Origin: Phoronis ovalis
Lineage: Eukaryota > Phoronida > Phoronidae
Assembly (NCBI GenBank): GCA_028565635.1
Contig: JAOXYB010031731.1
Span: forward strand, 1 to 30,386
DNA length: 30,386 bases
Reading direction: 5' to 3'
A program made the translations under genes and the position numbers. The notes beneath the pieces are model-generated. The model saw only the letters and a list, made by a program, of their open reading frames with translations, did not search any database and had not been told where the DNA came from. Positions 1 through 9,600 of the stretch are shown here, piece after piece. How positions within the stretch are numbered: the stretch's first letter is position 1; each line of letters begins with the position of its first letter.

Positions 1-36
<36 letters not shown>
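1..36. repeat. (CA)n(TA)n microsatellite
   Basis: The window opens with CA dinucleotides that pass into an uninterrupted TA run. It is a simple-sequence repeat with no coding content, and the window edge cuts it, so its full length is unknown. Confidence 0.95.
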
Positions 37-83
37 CCTCCTTGAGCTAAAGAGCTCCGCATATCGGAAGCGCATCAAAGTAG

Positions 84-161
84 AATAAAGCGCTTCACCA
101 TATTTGAAGATAGAAGCGAATTAAAGCATGCCAGTGTGGACGGAAAGTGAAGCGCTTTATT
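84..161. repeat. Perfect 15-bp inverted repeat with AAGCGCTT-type cores
   Basis: The arms AATAAAGCGCTTCAC (84-98) and GTGAAGCGCTTTATT (147-161) are exact reverse complements around a 48-bp loop. Further GAAGCG motifs lie at about 67, 113 and 163. The block from 37 to about 180 has more GC than its surroundings. It may be part of a short hairpin-type transposable element, but I see no clear target-site duplication. It lies left of the last MAM exon seen in the window. Confidence 0.6.
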
Positions 162-613
162 ATGAAGCGCTCCAAGTGTAAGTGTGAATTGGGTTACAGT
201 TTTGTTGTAACAGCAAAGTTACGCACTAAACATATATTGTTTTCTCTTGTATGCAAGGGTATTGTCTTGGTAGTTGTGTGGACAATCAAAGTGTTAAAAT
301 ACATTTTCTGTTGAGCTGACGAAAACATCATATTGTTATCATGTTAAACTTCCGTTGAATTCTGTTGTTGCCCAACAAAATAGTGAACATGACATATTAA
401 TAAAATTAATGTAACTAGCATACCACTTGCCAGACAACCACAGTTACCACCTTAGCTAACCATACAACTTTACCAGCAGGGGTTAGGATTTGTCATAGTA
501 TCAATGGAGGGCTTAGAATGGAATGTAGTTTGATACAAACCCAGCAGGTAATTATTTCTAAAGCTTGTTAAGTACTACAGATTTTAAAAAACATGAGGTA
601 TTGCCATTGCTAC

Positions 614-727
614 CTGATAGCTGTGTGGAAACATTGACAAATCAACAGATCCCTCTTTCCAGTCTACTCCTTGCTGGCCACTTTTAGACCAAGCTAACTC
701 GCTCACATGGTTTCCGATAGTGTACAC
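614..727 (-). CDS. MAM gene exon: middle of MAM domain 3, second half
   Basis: This phase 0-0 exon of 114 bp encodes VYTIGNHVSELAWSKSGQQG followed by V-D-W-K-E-G and ends in S-Y-Q. It continues the T-G-E-L-K strand of the previous exon. The acceptor is CCCTATTGCAG and the donor GTAGCA. The next exon, expected to begin V-I-x-E-G, is not seen between here and the window edge. Confidence 0.85.
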
Positions 728-3700
728 CTGCAATAGGGGAATCCTAGTAGTTTTCAAGCTTGCAATAAACATGAAGAATGTCACGGATCTAATTTACATG
801 AGATACGTTCCATCCAAATAGTAAAGACTTGACTATTAAAAGTTAGCACAAATATATATATTGAATATATTCAAACATAAATAAAATTATTATATCCATA
901 TACTTCTGTAGCACGGTACTCATCAATTTGAGGAATACAGATACAGAAAAAGGTAGACAAAGCCCCATTTGTTTCTTATATGACACAAATACCCTGTGAT
1001 GTCATTAGTATGTTTTGCCAGAGTACAGAAGCTTATTCTGCTAGTTAAATTTTTGAAATGGCTTCAAGACATAGTAGTGATGATGCTTGTGAATTATGCT
1101 ATGAATATATTAACCTTTAAAGCTGAAATTTAAAGTTTCATCCACCAGGTGACATTATTGTGACAAAAGGGGAGATTCCATCATTCAAAGCAAAACTATC
1201 AATTTTTCTTTAAAAAAACACATAATTTACTAATTTAAAATTAAGTTATCAGAAAAAGCAGGTCATCAAGTTATTTGTTTGCAAGAGTAAATACAGTATT
1301 ATGCATAAAATGTACTACTTTCCCGGCCCTGGTACTCAAGATGATATTGGCATCGCATGCGTGTTCCCAAAATTGCGGAGAAAGATGGGTAATTTTCGTA
1401 GTCGGCAACGAAGGCGAAACTGAAAAATAGGGGTTTCTTTTGAGTGTACCTCCTTGAAATCAATAAAAAGGGTAAATTTTTGTGATTTTTACCCCTGGTA
1501 TTGACAAAACTTTTTTCATTTACATTACATTGTTAGAATATTATAAAATAAAGCTGGGATATCTTTGAAATGGACCAGAAATAGATTGTTGTATTATTTT
1601 ATACCTGTTGTGTTTAAAAATGTCTTCAAATTCATATTTCGTTCTTTTCAAAAAAAGGGTACTCACATGTTTTACACTCCTTGTTTTTCAAAAAAAGGTA
1701 TGTTTTTCGTGGAAAAAACTTTGCGTTTTTGCCGAAAAAGGGGGTATTATTTTCCCGTCAGGAAACGAGCGCCATGGCCGGGACTACTTTACATTAAGTC
1801 ATATATATGGGGAACTATCTTGCACATCCCCTGCAAGAGGATCCTACTGTAGTGTTACCTTCAGTTCTCCTGTAGTATTACCAAACATGTTATAATAAAA
1901 TGTGAAACATTTATACATGTCGGGCTGAAGAGAAGGACTAATTAGTCTGGCAACGTCACTTGGTTTCCGAGGGTGAGAGCTTTCAATATACAAGTAAAAA
2001 CCTGAAAGTCAAGTTTAATATTTAGCAAGTAGACTAGACAGGATAAAATACTGAATATGTTTCTAGTTTGAGCAAATTATTCCTAAGTGATTTAGGCATA
2101 CACCTACTTATGTCAAGGGGAGCAATTTATATAATAAATACTCTTGAAAAAAGTAGAATTAAAACAACCAGCAAAAAGTATCCTCATTATAACAAAATAT
2201 CCATAAAGGATCTATGCTTGTGCCTTAACTTAAAATTTCATAGCCATCAATATGACTAGACTATCATAAAGGTTTCGAACTGTTTTACGTTTTTCTAATT
2301 TTCATGTTTTTGGATTATGATTGATAACATGCTTTGATAATAGATATCTACATTTCTGAATAGTTCAGCTTTTACCATTCTATTTCAAAATTCATGCACA
2401 TGTAAAATTGGCAAATAAAAACCTTTCCTTTACTAATATTGCTGATAAGATAAGGGAAACATTTCCGAATGATTCAAATTTCTAACCTGATCCTGTAGTG
2501 TGATCTTTACTTGGCCCCGTTTGATACGTAGTTGTTTCCCCTCGAGCTTGCATCCAGTCAAATTCATCATAAAAATCTTGCGTGTATCCACATAAATCAT
2601 TTCTGGTATCAAAGTTACATTCCCCAGGGATAGGGGGCAGCACGGTTGTCAGCACCGTGGATGTTGATGTTATTGTCGATGGCTGTGGGGATGTTGTCTT
2701 GGAGGGCATTATTGTGTGTACTGTTGTCTCTGACATTGTAGCTGAAGTGTAAAGGGATCTTTTATGAAATGTATTGCCCAGCTGTGGATGTTTACTATTG
2801 AAACAACATCTAATAACCTACAGTATATCTACAGAGTTGAATAGACAAGATGAAAATAACTAGACATTCAATGAGTTGTAAGCAACTCCGAGAGTGTGCC
2901 CCCACTGAGAAGGTTGCACATACATGTATGAGAGGGATTTTGGGAGAGGATTAAGGATGATGAGAATAAAAACGAGTAAAAACAAATTTTTCAAAATTAG
3001 GTCACAAGACAGATGCACAACTGACTTCAAAGGATCTCTCTATCTATTTGAGTTTTCAAGATAAGGACAAAAACCAGTTCTCAAGATATGGACAAAAACC
3101 AGTTCTCAAGATATGTGGGCAAAAACAGCTTATCTAGGAACAATCATGGCCACAAGTGGGTCACATTCATACTAGTAGTTTGATTAACTCCAAAATCAAT
3201 ATATGCAGTTGTCTTCATGAGTGATGCATGATCCTTTTTTCAAATGGATAAAGGGTAAATCCAGAGTAACTCCACCTTCAGAGGTGGGGGTACAATTAAT
3301 ATTATTTGAAGTAAACTATTGTAAGCGTTGGATGATTCCATTCAATAATCTATTGAGATTTATTCTTTGCTCAAAACATGACCAGTTCAGTTCACAATAA
3401 TAGCTAGAAAAAACTTTAATTTGTCAATTCATATTAGACGGCTATTTCAATTAAACTTTGATATTAAGTGTTTTTGGAGAATATTTTATTTTTTTAAATT
3501 TTTTGGCAAAATTTCTTCTATAATTTATAAATTTTGTAATATTGTATTACATGATTGAGACAGTCAGAAGAACAATGTTTTACTGATGATACTTACTATT
3601 ACAAGTACCATATATAAAAGACAGATCATCAATGGCCAATATATCATCCTCTACTGTTATGCCTTCAATGATTACCTACAAACACAACAGCATGTGTACA

Positions 3701-5884
3701 TATTGGAATAGAAGATATTTTTATTTTTCTAAAAAACAGTGATCACAGCTTAGTACAAATATTTTAGTATAAAAAACAACAAAAATACACACAGAACAAA
3801 ATTTGTTTCAGAAGAAAGAAAATCTGTTGAAAATTTAGAATACAATGATCATGTATATCTGATTGACAGATCAATAAACAACATACATCTTTCTTGACTC
3901 AACAAGCTTGATATTATATCATATACCGTATTTTCTCAAATAGTCGCCCTGGGCGATTATTTAAAAAAATGCTTTTAGAGGGGGTGATTATTAGAGGGGG
4001 GCGATTAATAGAGAGGGGGCGATTAATAGAGAGGGGGCGATTATTAACTTTTTTATACTCTTGGCATGAATATTTAAGATAAATATGGTTTAGAGACACA
4101 AATCCACAAACCTGAAAATCATTCTCAGCTGATATATCCACCATTCCCCTTTTCCAGCCTGGTTTATGATTGCTGTCTGGCATAAACCAATTGGGATAGC
4201 CCGGTATATCTTGATTCTTCATTTTTATATAAATATCCAAACTATAAAGACTGGCAGCAGACTGGTAATACCAGAAGACAAAACACTGATAGAGCTTTGC
4301 TGGTACGATTGGCGAATATAAACGAGCAGCATTACGGAGAAAACTTCCTGAAGATGACAGATACATAAAGGACCCTGTAAAAACATTACTTGATTAGTCC
4401 TAGAAACAAGTTATTAAAATATACATTCATTGCTTCAACTTAATAGTGAATATTAATTACATACATGCACATGCTGGGTGTGAAGCTATTTTAATGAAAA
4501 TTGAATTTAAATCAAGCACCATAAATGTACAATGACACTTTATCTCAGATCTGAATGTATCTTGATATATGAAAGATAACTGCAATTTTTTTTAAAATAA
4601 AAAAATTAAAAGTATGGACATTTTTCAAACTCTTTAAAAAATTTCATGTCAAAACAATTTCATTGCATGCCTTTAAACATACTGCTTAATTAGCAAGACA
4701 ATAATATATGCTTAAAAAGGATGCCTAATACCTTTTCCAGAAGTATGATCAAATATATTGTCAGCTTCTGTTACATTGCTTCTGCCTAATTTCCAGTCCA
4801 GAGTATCTCCAGTAGTGTCTTGGGTATAATCACACAGACCATCATCATAATTGCAATCTAATGATTTATCTTGAAGAAGAAAGAACACAGATTCAACAAG
4901 GGTACTACCTACCCACAGGATATGCCATTTTTTAAGTGATGTAATTTTAAGATCACAAAGGTGAATAAGTACTTCAAATGAGTGATGCAAGGCTGTTTTC
5001 TTGATGGCTTTCAATAAATGTAAAAAAGTAGTTTCTGGAACCAGTTGTGGAAGGAGGCAAAACAGTCCAAAGTTGCAAAGTTTAAGCAAAGTTCAAAATA
5101 TTTTTTACAAACATTTTGCAGATTGAATACAATGTTAAGGAACTGTATTTAAGGCTACGCTAGACCCTCATTACTGTTTAAATAAAAATTCATGAAAAAT
5201 TGACGTTATATTTTTTTTCCACACCAACTAAATATTTTCTGAAACTTTAACATTTGTGCTATGTCACGGTAGTATTTTTGGACTCGTGGGTGCAACGCAT
5301 GAAATTTAATTAATGTTCTATAACACCTCATAAAATCATAAGGTACAAGAAATCCTGTCTTTCTGGAAAGTGATACAACCTGATGTGCTTTCTCGAGAAA
5401 TATATCTGCCAATCGGAGGCTAAAAATATTATCTAACCTGCACTTTCACCTGTACTAACTCTATACTAATATGAAGCTGATCGGATAAAAGCTGAAGCTG
5501 TTACTGTGACATGCCATCTCGGGAACAAACATAGCTGCCAGTTAGCCATATTGGAAGTAATCAAGGTCAAAATTACACTTAACCCATACTTTGAACTGTA
5601 TTTACCCTGTGCTGAATATGAAGCTGATTAGGTAAAAACTAAAGCTATTGTGAGGGATCGTGCTAACAGGACGACAATTTGCCCAGACTACTGTGCAGTG
5701 ATGGGTATACACATTATTGCAAATATCTTGTTCATACATTATAGAACAATAGGATGGTATTGTAATAAATGAAATACAGAAGCACAATGTTTCACAAATA
5801 CTTACTATTACAAACATCATAGGTAATAGTAAAGTCATCGATGGCTAACAGATCATCCTCAATTGTTGTACCTTCAATAATTAC
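614..5884 (-). CDS. Multi-MAM-domain protein, partial gene (seven exons)
   Basis: In minus-strand order the exons are 5806-5884, 4732-4869, 4112-4374, 3597-3675, 2487-2741, 1859-2001 and 614-727. All junctions have GT/AG sites and phases match throughout, giving 357 codons. Residues 1-26 are the tail of MAM 1, about 32-185 are a complete MAM 2, 187-225 are a Ser/Thr/Pro-rich linker and about 226-357 are MAM 3 without its last exon. MAM 2 has the four expected cysteines (residues 32, 39, 103 and 185). MAM domains are extracellular adhesion modules of receptors, astacin-type proteases and matrix proteins; the linker looks mucin-like. No signal peptide, transmembrane segment or catalytic domain lies in this part, so the protein class stays open. 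The 3' end lies left of the window. The 5' part is absent where expected on the right. Confidence 0.88.
728..1858 (-). other. MAM gene intron, with a repeat-like block
   Basis: I found no coding exon in this 1.1-kb intron. The part from about 1317 to 1800 is repeat-like: three related stretches of the form TTTT-CAAAAAAAGG-TA begin near 1648, 1686 and 1729, with similar 'aaaaaggg' text near 1466 and again in the TRIP12 3' flank at about 22230-22280. Two overlapping plus-strand open frames here (1565-1895) are A/T-driven and I do not consider them genes. Confidence 0.45.
1859..2001 (-). CDS. MAM gene exon: middle of MAM domain 3, first half
   Basis: This 143-bp exon completes the split Gly codon and encodes FYLYIESSHPRKPSDVARLI, then the third MAM cysteine in YKCFTFYYNMFG, and ends T-G-E-L-K in phase 0. 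The acceptor is GACTTTCAG and the donor GTAACA. It is too short to show as a long open frame, but its match to the MAM pattern is clear. Confidence 0.88.
2487..2741 (-). CDS. MAM gene exon: Ser/Thr/Pro linker and start of MAM domain 3
   Basis: This symmetrical phase 1-1 exon of 255 bp encodes about 39 residues rich in Thr, Ser and Pro (for example TVHTIMPSKTTSPQPSTITS), a plausible O-glycosylated spacer. MAM 3 then begins with ECNFDTRNDLCGYTQD and runs to D-H-T-T-G-S-G. The acceptor is TACACTTCAG and the donor GTTAGA. Phase 1-1 bounds are typical of shuffled extracellular modules. Confidence 0.92.
2858..3300 (-). repeat. Interspersed repeat, inverted and shortened copy of the 11.0-11.9 kb element
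   Basis: One end reads AACTAGACATTC followed by GAGTTGTAAGCAACTCCGAG; the other reads GGGTAAATCCAGAGTAACTCC...GGGGGTACAATTAAT. Both ends match, as reverse complements, the two ends of the repeat at 11019-11855. This copy is about half as long, so it has an internal deletion or is another subfamily. It lies in a MAM gene intron (2742-3596). Confidence 0.75.
3053..3128. repeat. 25-bp tandem repeat, three copies
   Basis: Units at 3053-3077, 3078-3102 and 3103-3128 share the pattern TT(C/T)TCAAGATA(A/T)GGACAAAA followed by ACCAG. The third copy has one extra base and several changes. It lies within the interspersed repeat and is non-coding. Confidence 0.85.
3540..3870. repeat. Duplicated MAM exon-intron block, copy A
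   Basis: This block holds the 3597-3675 exon. On either side its intron text matches the block at about 5745-6150: AGAA-CACAATGTTT and ATACTTACTATTACAA on one side, and TTTTAGTATAAAAAACAA and GATTGACAGAT on the other. The match continues well outside the coding exon, so a genomic duplication explains it better than protein-level similarity. Confidence 0.8.
3597..3675 (-). CDS. MAM gene exon: tail of MAM domain 2
   Basis: This 79-bp exon (phase 0 in, phase 1 out) encodes VIIEGITVEDDILAIDDLSF and ends G-T-C-N, closing MAM 2 with its fourth cysteine. Both the exon and its flanking introns resemble the 5806-5884 copy. Confidence 0.92.
3923..4045. repeat. GCGATTA-type repeat with 18-bp tandem units
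   Basis: The block opens with CCGTATTTTCTCAAATAGTC, then CGCCC and GGGCGATTATT, which form a short inverted pair. G-rich units GCGATTAATAGAGAGGGG follow at 4001-4018 and 4019-4036, with a partial third copy at 4037. Short 'CCGTATTTxCTC...GCCC' repeats recur in many invertebrate genomes. It lies in the MAM intron next to the 4112-4374 exon. Confidence 0.7.
4112..4374 (-). CDS. MAM gene exon: middle of MAM domain 2
   Basis: This 263-bp exon completes the split Gly codon of the previous exon and ends in phase 0 after F-Q. It starts S-F-M-Y-L and contains the third MAM cysteine in LYQCFVFWYY, followed by the LDIYIK strand. MAM 3 encodes the same segment with two exons, so one intron differs between the repeats. 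The acceptor is TTTTTACAG and the donor GTTTGT. Confidence 0.9.
4732..4869 (-). CDS. MAM gene exon: start of MAM domain 2
   Basis: This is a symmetrical phase 1-1 exon of 138 bp. It encodes LDCNYDDGLCDYTQD, then L-D-W and a D-H-T-S-G-K-G end, the typical first third of a MAM domain with cysteines 1 and 2. The acceptor is CTTCTTCAAG and the donor GTATTA. The reading frame stays open upstream of the acceptor, but that stretch does not look like MAM sequence. Confidence 0.88.
5425..5720 (-). repeat. Dispersed repeat family (23.3-24.1 kb type)
   Basis: It contains TATGAAGCTGATCGGATAAA, CGGGAACAAACATAGCTGCC and CCATATTGGAAGTAATCAAG, all recurring at 23340-24120. The reverse complements occur at 16330-16790. 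The GCTGAT...AAAACT(G/A)AAGC module appears twice here. It sits in the MAM intron 4870-5805. The open frame just to the left (5206-5412) shows no recognisable protein and is probably repeat-derived. Confidence 0.7.
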
Positions 5885-6150
5885 CTACAAACATAAAAAA
5901 TGTGTATCTACTAGAATAGAAAATATTTTCTTCTTAAAAACAATAACCACAGTTTAATATGAATGTTTTAGTATAAAAAAACAAATTTATTATAGACAAA
6001 ACAAAATTAGCAGGATAATATGGCAATGAAAGTAAACACAAATTATGTTTTTGCAGAATTGCATTATTACATAAAATCTATACAATCATGCCTATTAAAA
6101 AGAAAAAATTCAGTCGAAATTTAGAAATAAATCTGTATATACGATTGACA
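5745..6150. repeat. Duplicated MAM exon-intron block, copy B
   Basis: This block holds the 5806-5884 exon and aligns by eye with 3540-3870, with scattered substitutions and one insertion of about 80 bases near 6020-6095. The match stops near 6150. From copy A's spacing, a MAM middle exon would be expected about 240 bases further right, but poly-C and unrelated sequence are there instead. Confidence 0.78.
5806..5884 (-). CDS. MAM gene exon: tail of MAM domain 1
   Basis: The exon enters in phase 0 and leaves in phase 1 (26 codons plus one base). It encodes VIIEGTTIEDDLLAIDDFTI and ends in Y-D-V-C-N, the usual end of a MAM domain with its fourth cysteine. The acceptor is TTTGTAG and the donor GTAAGT. 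It has the same length as the exon at 3597-3675 and is very similar to it. The exons for the rest of this MAM domain should lie just to its right but are not there. Confidence 0.9.
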
Positions 6151-6348
6151 GATGTAAAAACTCAAAGATAATAAATTAATATATACAGGATTACACAAAA
6201 GTAACAGGAAATTCAAACACTTTGATGTATTATAACTTTAAAAGTGATGATGCACTTCATATGAAATGTTGTACAAAGATAACTGACATTCATTTAAATT
6301 AACACAAAATGCTATTTCAGCAACACCATGTGCGCTTGTAAAATTTTT

Positions 6349-6372
6349 CCCCCCCCCCCCCCCCCCCCCCCC
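6349..6372. repeat. 24-bp poly-C tract
   Basis: A run of 24 C is flanked by AAAATTTTT and AAAATTT. Such homopolymers are hard to sequence and assemble. This one lies exactly between the last MAM exon on the minus strand and the first TRIP12 exon on the plus strand, where both genes lose their upstream exons. Confidence 0.95.
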
Positions 6373-6525
6373 AAAATTTCTAATCAACTTAGGATGCAAA
6401 ACATGACCTAAGATCGTAACATGCAATTAGTAAGCCATATACATATCATTTTGAACCTTCCTGCATAGGATTCAAGTTAGTATTTGTGCTAATAATTGTA
6501 AATTAACACGGTTTTTGTTTTTCAG

Positions 6526-6682
6526 CGAGCTGATGCCTAACCTACCTTGTGATGGTATATTTTCTGTAGATGCTCTGCTAGTTAAAGGTTCATCTGCCAC
6601 TGTGGATGGAGTGCTGTGGCAATGGCAAGAAGACAATGGAACTTGGCGTCCATACAGTCCAATAGACAACAGAATTATAGAG
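6526..6682 (+). CDS. TRIP12: TRIP12 exon: first half of WWE domain
   Basis: The acceptor is GTTTTTCAG. The exon starts with the third base of a codon, then encodes [20 protein letters not shown] and the WWE core [14 protein letters not shown]. It ends on a complete Glu codon before GTACAG. An upstream exon must exist but is not seen in the window. Confidence 0.95.
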
Positions 6683-9600
6683 GTACAGTGCAGACATGAA
6701 TGCTCACAGCTCTAGGAGTTGGCTATGTACATTTCCAGATGCTCTTGGGCGAAATCATGCCCATGGCTTGTTCTTCATGGTATCTCAGTTTCAGCTCTTT
6801 GTATTGACAGAGGTTGAATTTTGGTCTGTCAGGATTCTATTTCTTGTATAGTACTTGACAGTTAACTTATCTGGATATTTTTGGCAGATCTCATTTAATA
6901 CACCTTCAGGTCATGACCTTGACTGTAGTAAAATATGTAAGAGTCATAGTGAATAGCACCTGGTGATGAGTACAAGATGCATCGATAGTGAGTCCATTTC
7001 TTATTCATAACCACTTTGCAGGTGACGATAAATTTATTTTTGTAGGCTGCAAATCAGTCTGGTGAGGAGGAAGTGACTCTCTCAGCTATGGGTCGTACCT
7101 ACTGTGTGGACTTTAGTGCTATGCAACAGATTAATGAGGAAACTGGAACTGCTCGTCCTGTACAAAGGAAATTACAAGGCTCCACACCTACACCAAGTAA
7201 GGTTTCTTATGTCAGTATGTTAATGCTGATTGAATGCTTTGAAATTGAGCTATTTAAATAAACTGGGATGGTATTATCAGAGCAGAAGTATTAAAAGGAA
7301 AGAAGTTTTTCAAAATGAAACTTCTTGTGTAAATTGTTTGTATGATTTATAAAAGTTTATTTTTAAAATGTCAGAGGATGTCAGGCATTGTTTGCTGATG
7401 TTATTGTTTTGTTTTAGCTACAGCAGAGGACAACAGTGAATTCAAGATGCCTGATTCTAGGGTAGACATTCTAAATGAGGACCAGGACCTAGCATCATCC
7501 TTTATCAAAACATTATTTGCAGTATTGTACGAAGTGTACAGTTCTTCAGTATGTACTGTTTTTAAGTCTAAGCTTGACCTCTGTCATTTACATCATTATT
7601 AATTGGTAATCAAAATATGTGAAGACATTATCTTATGCTCCTAAAATCGCGTTTTCTAAAGCTATTTCTAAAAGTTTATTTCTAGCAGTTGTACTTGATA
7701 CTAATAAATAATTCTAAATCGCTTTCAGCTTATATATGTTATTTTATGTATTTTAGTCCATATTGACATTATCGTAATCACTGGCTGTGCGATTTATTAA
7801 CTTGTTTCAAAAGGTCTTGTTTATGCCACATACCAGTATTCAACTGTACTTTACATCTCTTTTATACCAGAGCTAATGAACTGTGCTGACCTCACAAAGT
7901 TTCTTTTTGAGCACCCAGTTGCAGCCATAATCTTTTGATGGAATATCATCGGTTTACCGTGTTTCTAAAATTAATCTATAGCAGGAATAAGTTGAAAAAT
8001 GTATCTGCTTAATTGATCACTTTCATTTAAAGAATGCTTGCCATTTTGCTGGAAAAAAGCTGCAAGGTACAGTATACTTAATTTGCTGTAAGAATAAAAA
8101 AGCTTTCAAAACATTCTTGTTTTCTGGGTAGAAAATGATGTTTGTATTTTTGTTTAACAGGCTGGCCCAGCAGTAAGACATAAGTGCCTTCAAGCCCTTC
8201 TTCGAATGATATATTACGGCTCAGCAGATCTGCTTAAAGATGTACTTAAAAACCAGCCTATTTCTAGGTGAGTGGGTCTTTATTGTTTAGGTCTATGTTG
8301 AAAAGTTGTCTGGTAATTTGTCCGTTTCAGGTCTACTTTTTACAAAACGGCAATATTGTACTGAAATTGGTGCAAAATGCTTTTACGAAAGAGTTGATTT
8401 GCTCTTACTAATAGTTTTTGGTTTGGTAATATGGCAGTGATGCAGTCTTAATAAGTAGATTGTTTTAAAGGTATTTCAGATCATTGTATGTTATACACTT
8501 AATTGTCCATCTGTTTTTTTTATGTCATTCATTATACTTCACAACTCTGTCCACTTGTAACTTTCATCCAATTCATACAGTCATCAGATGATGTGTGGAG
8601 AATAGGTAATCATAGATGCTGTTCCTTTTGTAATTATCTGATGTCTAGTAGATCTTTAACTTGTGCATATTTCAGTCACATTGCTGCCATGTTGGCATCC
8701 CAAGATTTGAAGGTTGTCATTGCAGCATTACAAATGGCAGTTATCCTCATGGAAAAGATACCTGATATCTTCAGCGTGTTCTTCAGGAGAGAAGGTAAGC
8801 TACTGCAGTCAGTTTAGGTTTCAAAGTGCTGTTGTTTATAGATCAGGATAATTACTATCATTGTGAGTTTCACCAAGCTAAGCATGCAGGTTTCATCCTT
8901 GCTCTGAAAAAGCACCTTAATTTGTATTACTTGTTTTGTCTATAATAAGAATATTAATTTTTATTGTGGAGAAACTGTATAATGGGCCAATGGCCTTTAG
9001 TTACAAATAAATATTATATTATTATTATTATATTAAGCTGTTTGTAGATAAGTCAGTAAATTATAAGGTTGAAATGTATGTTGAATTTGGTAATATGTTT
9101 ACCAACCGTGTTGTATATAATTTGGACTGAATAATTTTGTAGGTGTCATGCATCAGATTCAGCAGCTATCAGAAGCTGTGATTGCTAAGAAATCAGTGGC
9201 AGCAATAGCGATGAATACTCCTTCTGAATGTTCCTCAAAAGAAAGTTTATCAGCTGGCGATAGTGCCTGCTCTGACAGAAAAGAATTTGATAAACCTACT
9301 AGCTCTGCTCAACTGTAAGTTTGTTACGTTATCGTTTGATACATTCCTAATAACCAATAAAGTATGAGATGTTGTTAGCATGCAAGATATATTCACTTTG
9401 AGCAGTTGATGATGGCACATAAAGCTCTGATAATAATAGTGCCATAAAGCTCTGAAATATTACATTGTTCTACAACGGAATGTGGAAATGCTTATCTATA
9501 CAAAAGTTTTATAAGGATTACATAGGTTATGTTGGAGTGAACTATAACAAATATTCTCACAGCTGTTTAATGCAAGCTTGGAGCTCAGTGTTAGCTTGAT

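Noticed and set aside
1565-1895. Two overlapping plus-strand open frames of 95 codons
   Set aside because: They overlap in different frames, are driven by A/T-rich repeat-like text and lie in the intron of the minus-strand MAM gene, partly over its 1859-2001 exon.
5206-5412. Minus-strand 68-codon frame in the MAM intron
   Set aside because: It has no MAM-like motif, no fitting splice phase and borders a dispersed repeat.
6238-6426. Minus-strand frame with a run of glycines
   Set aside because: The Gly run is simply the poly-C tract read on the other strand.
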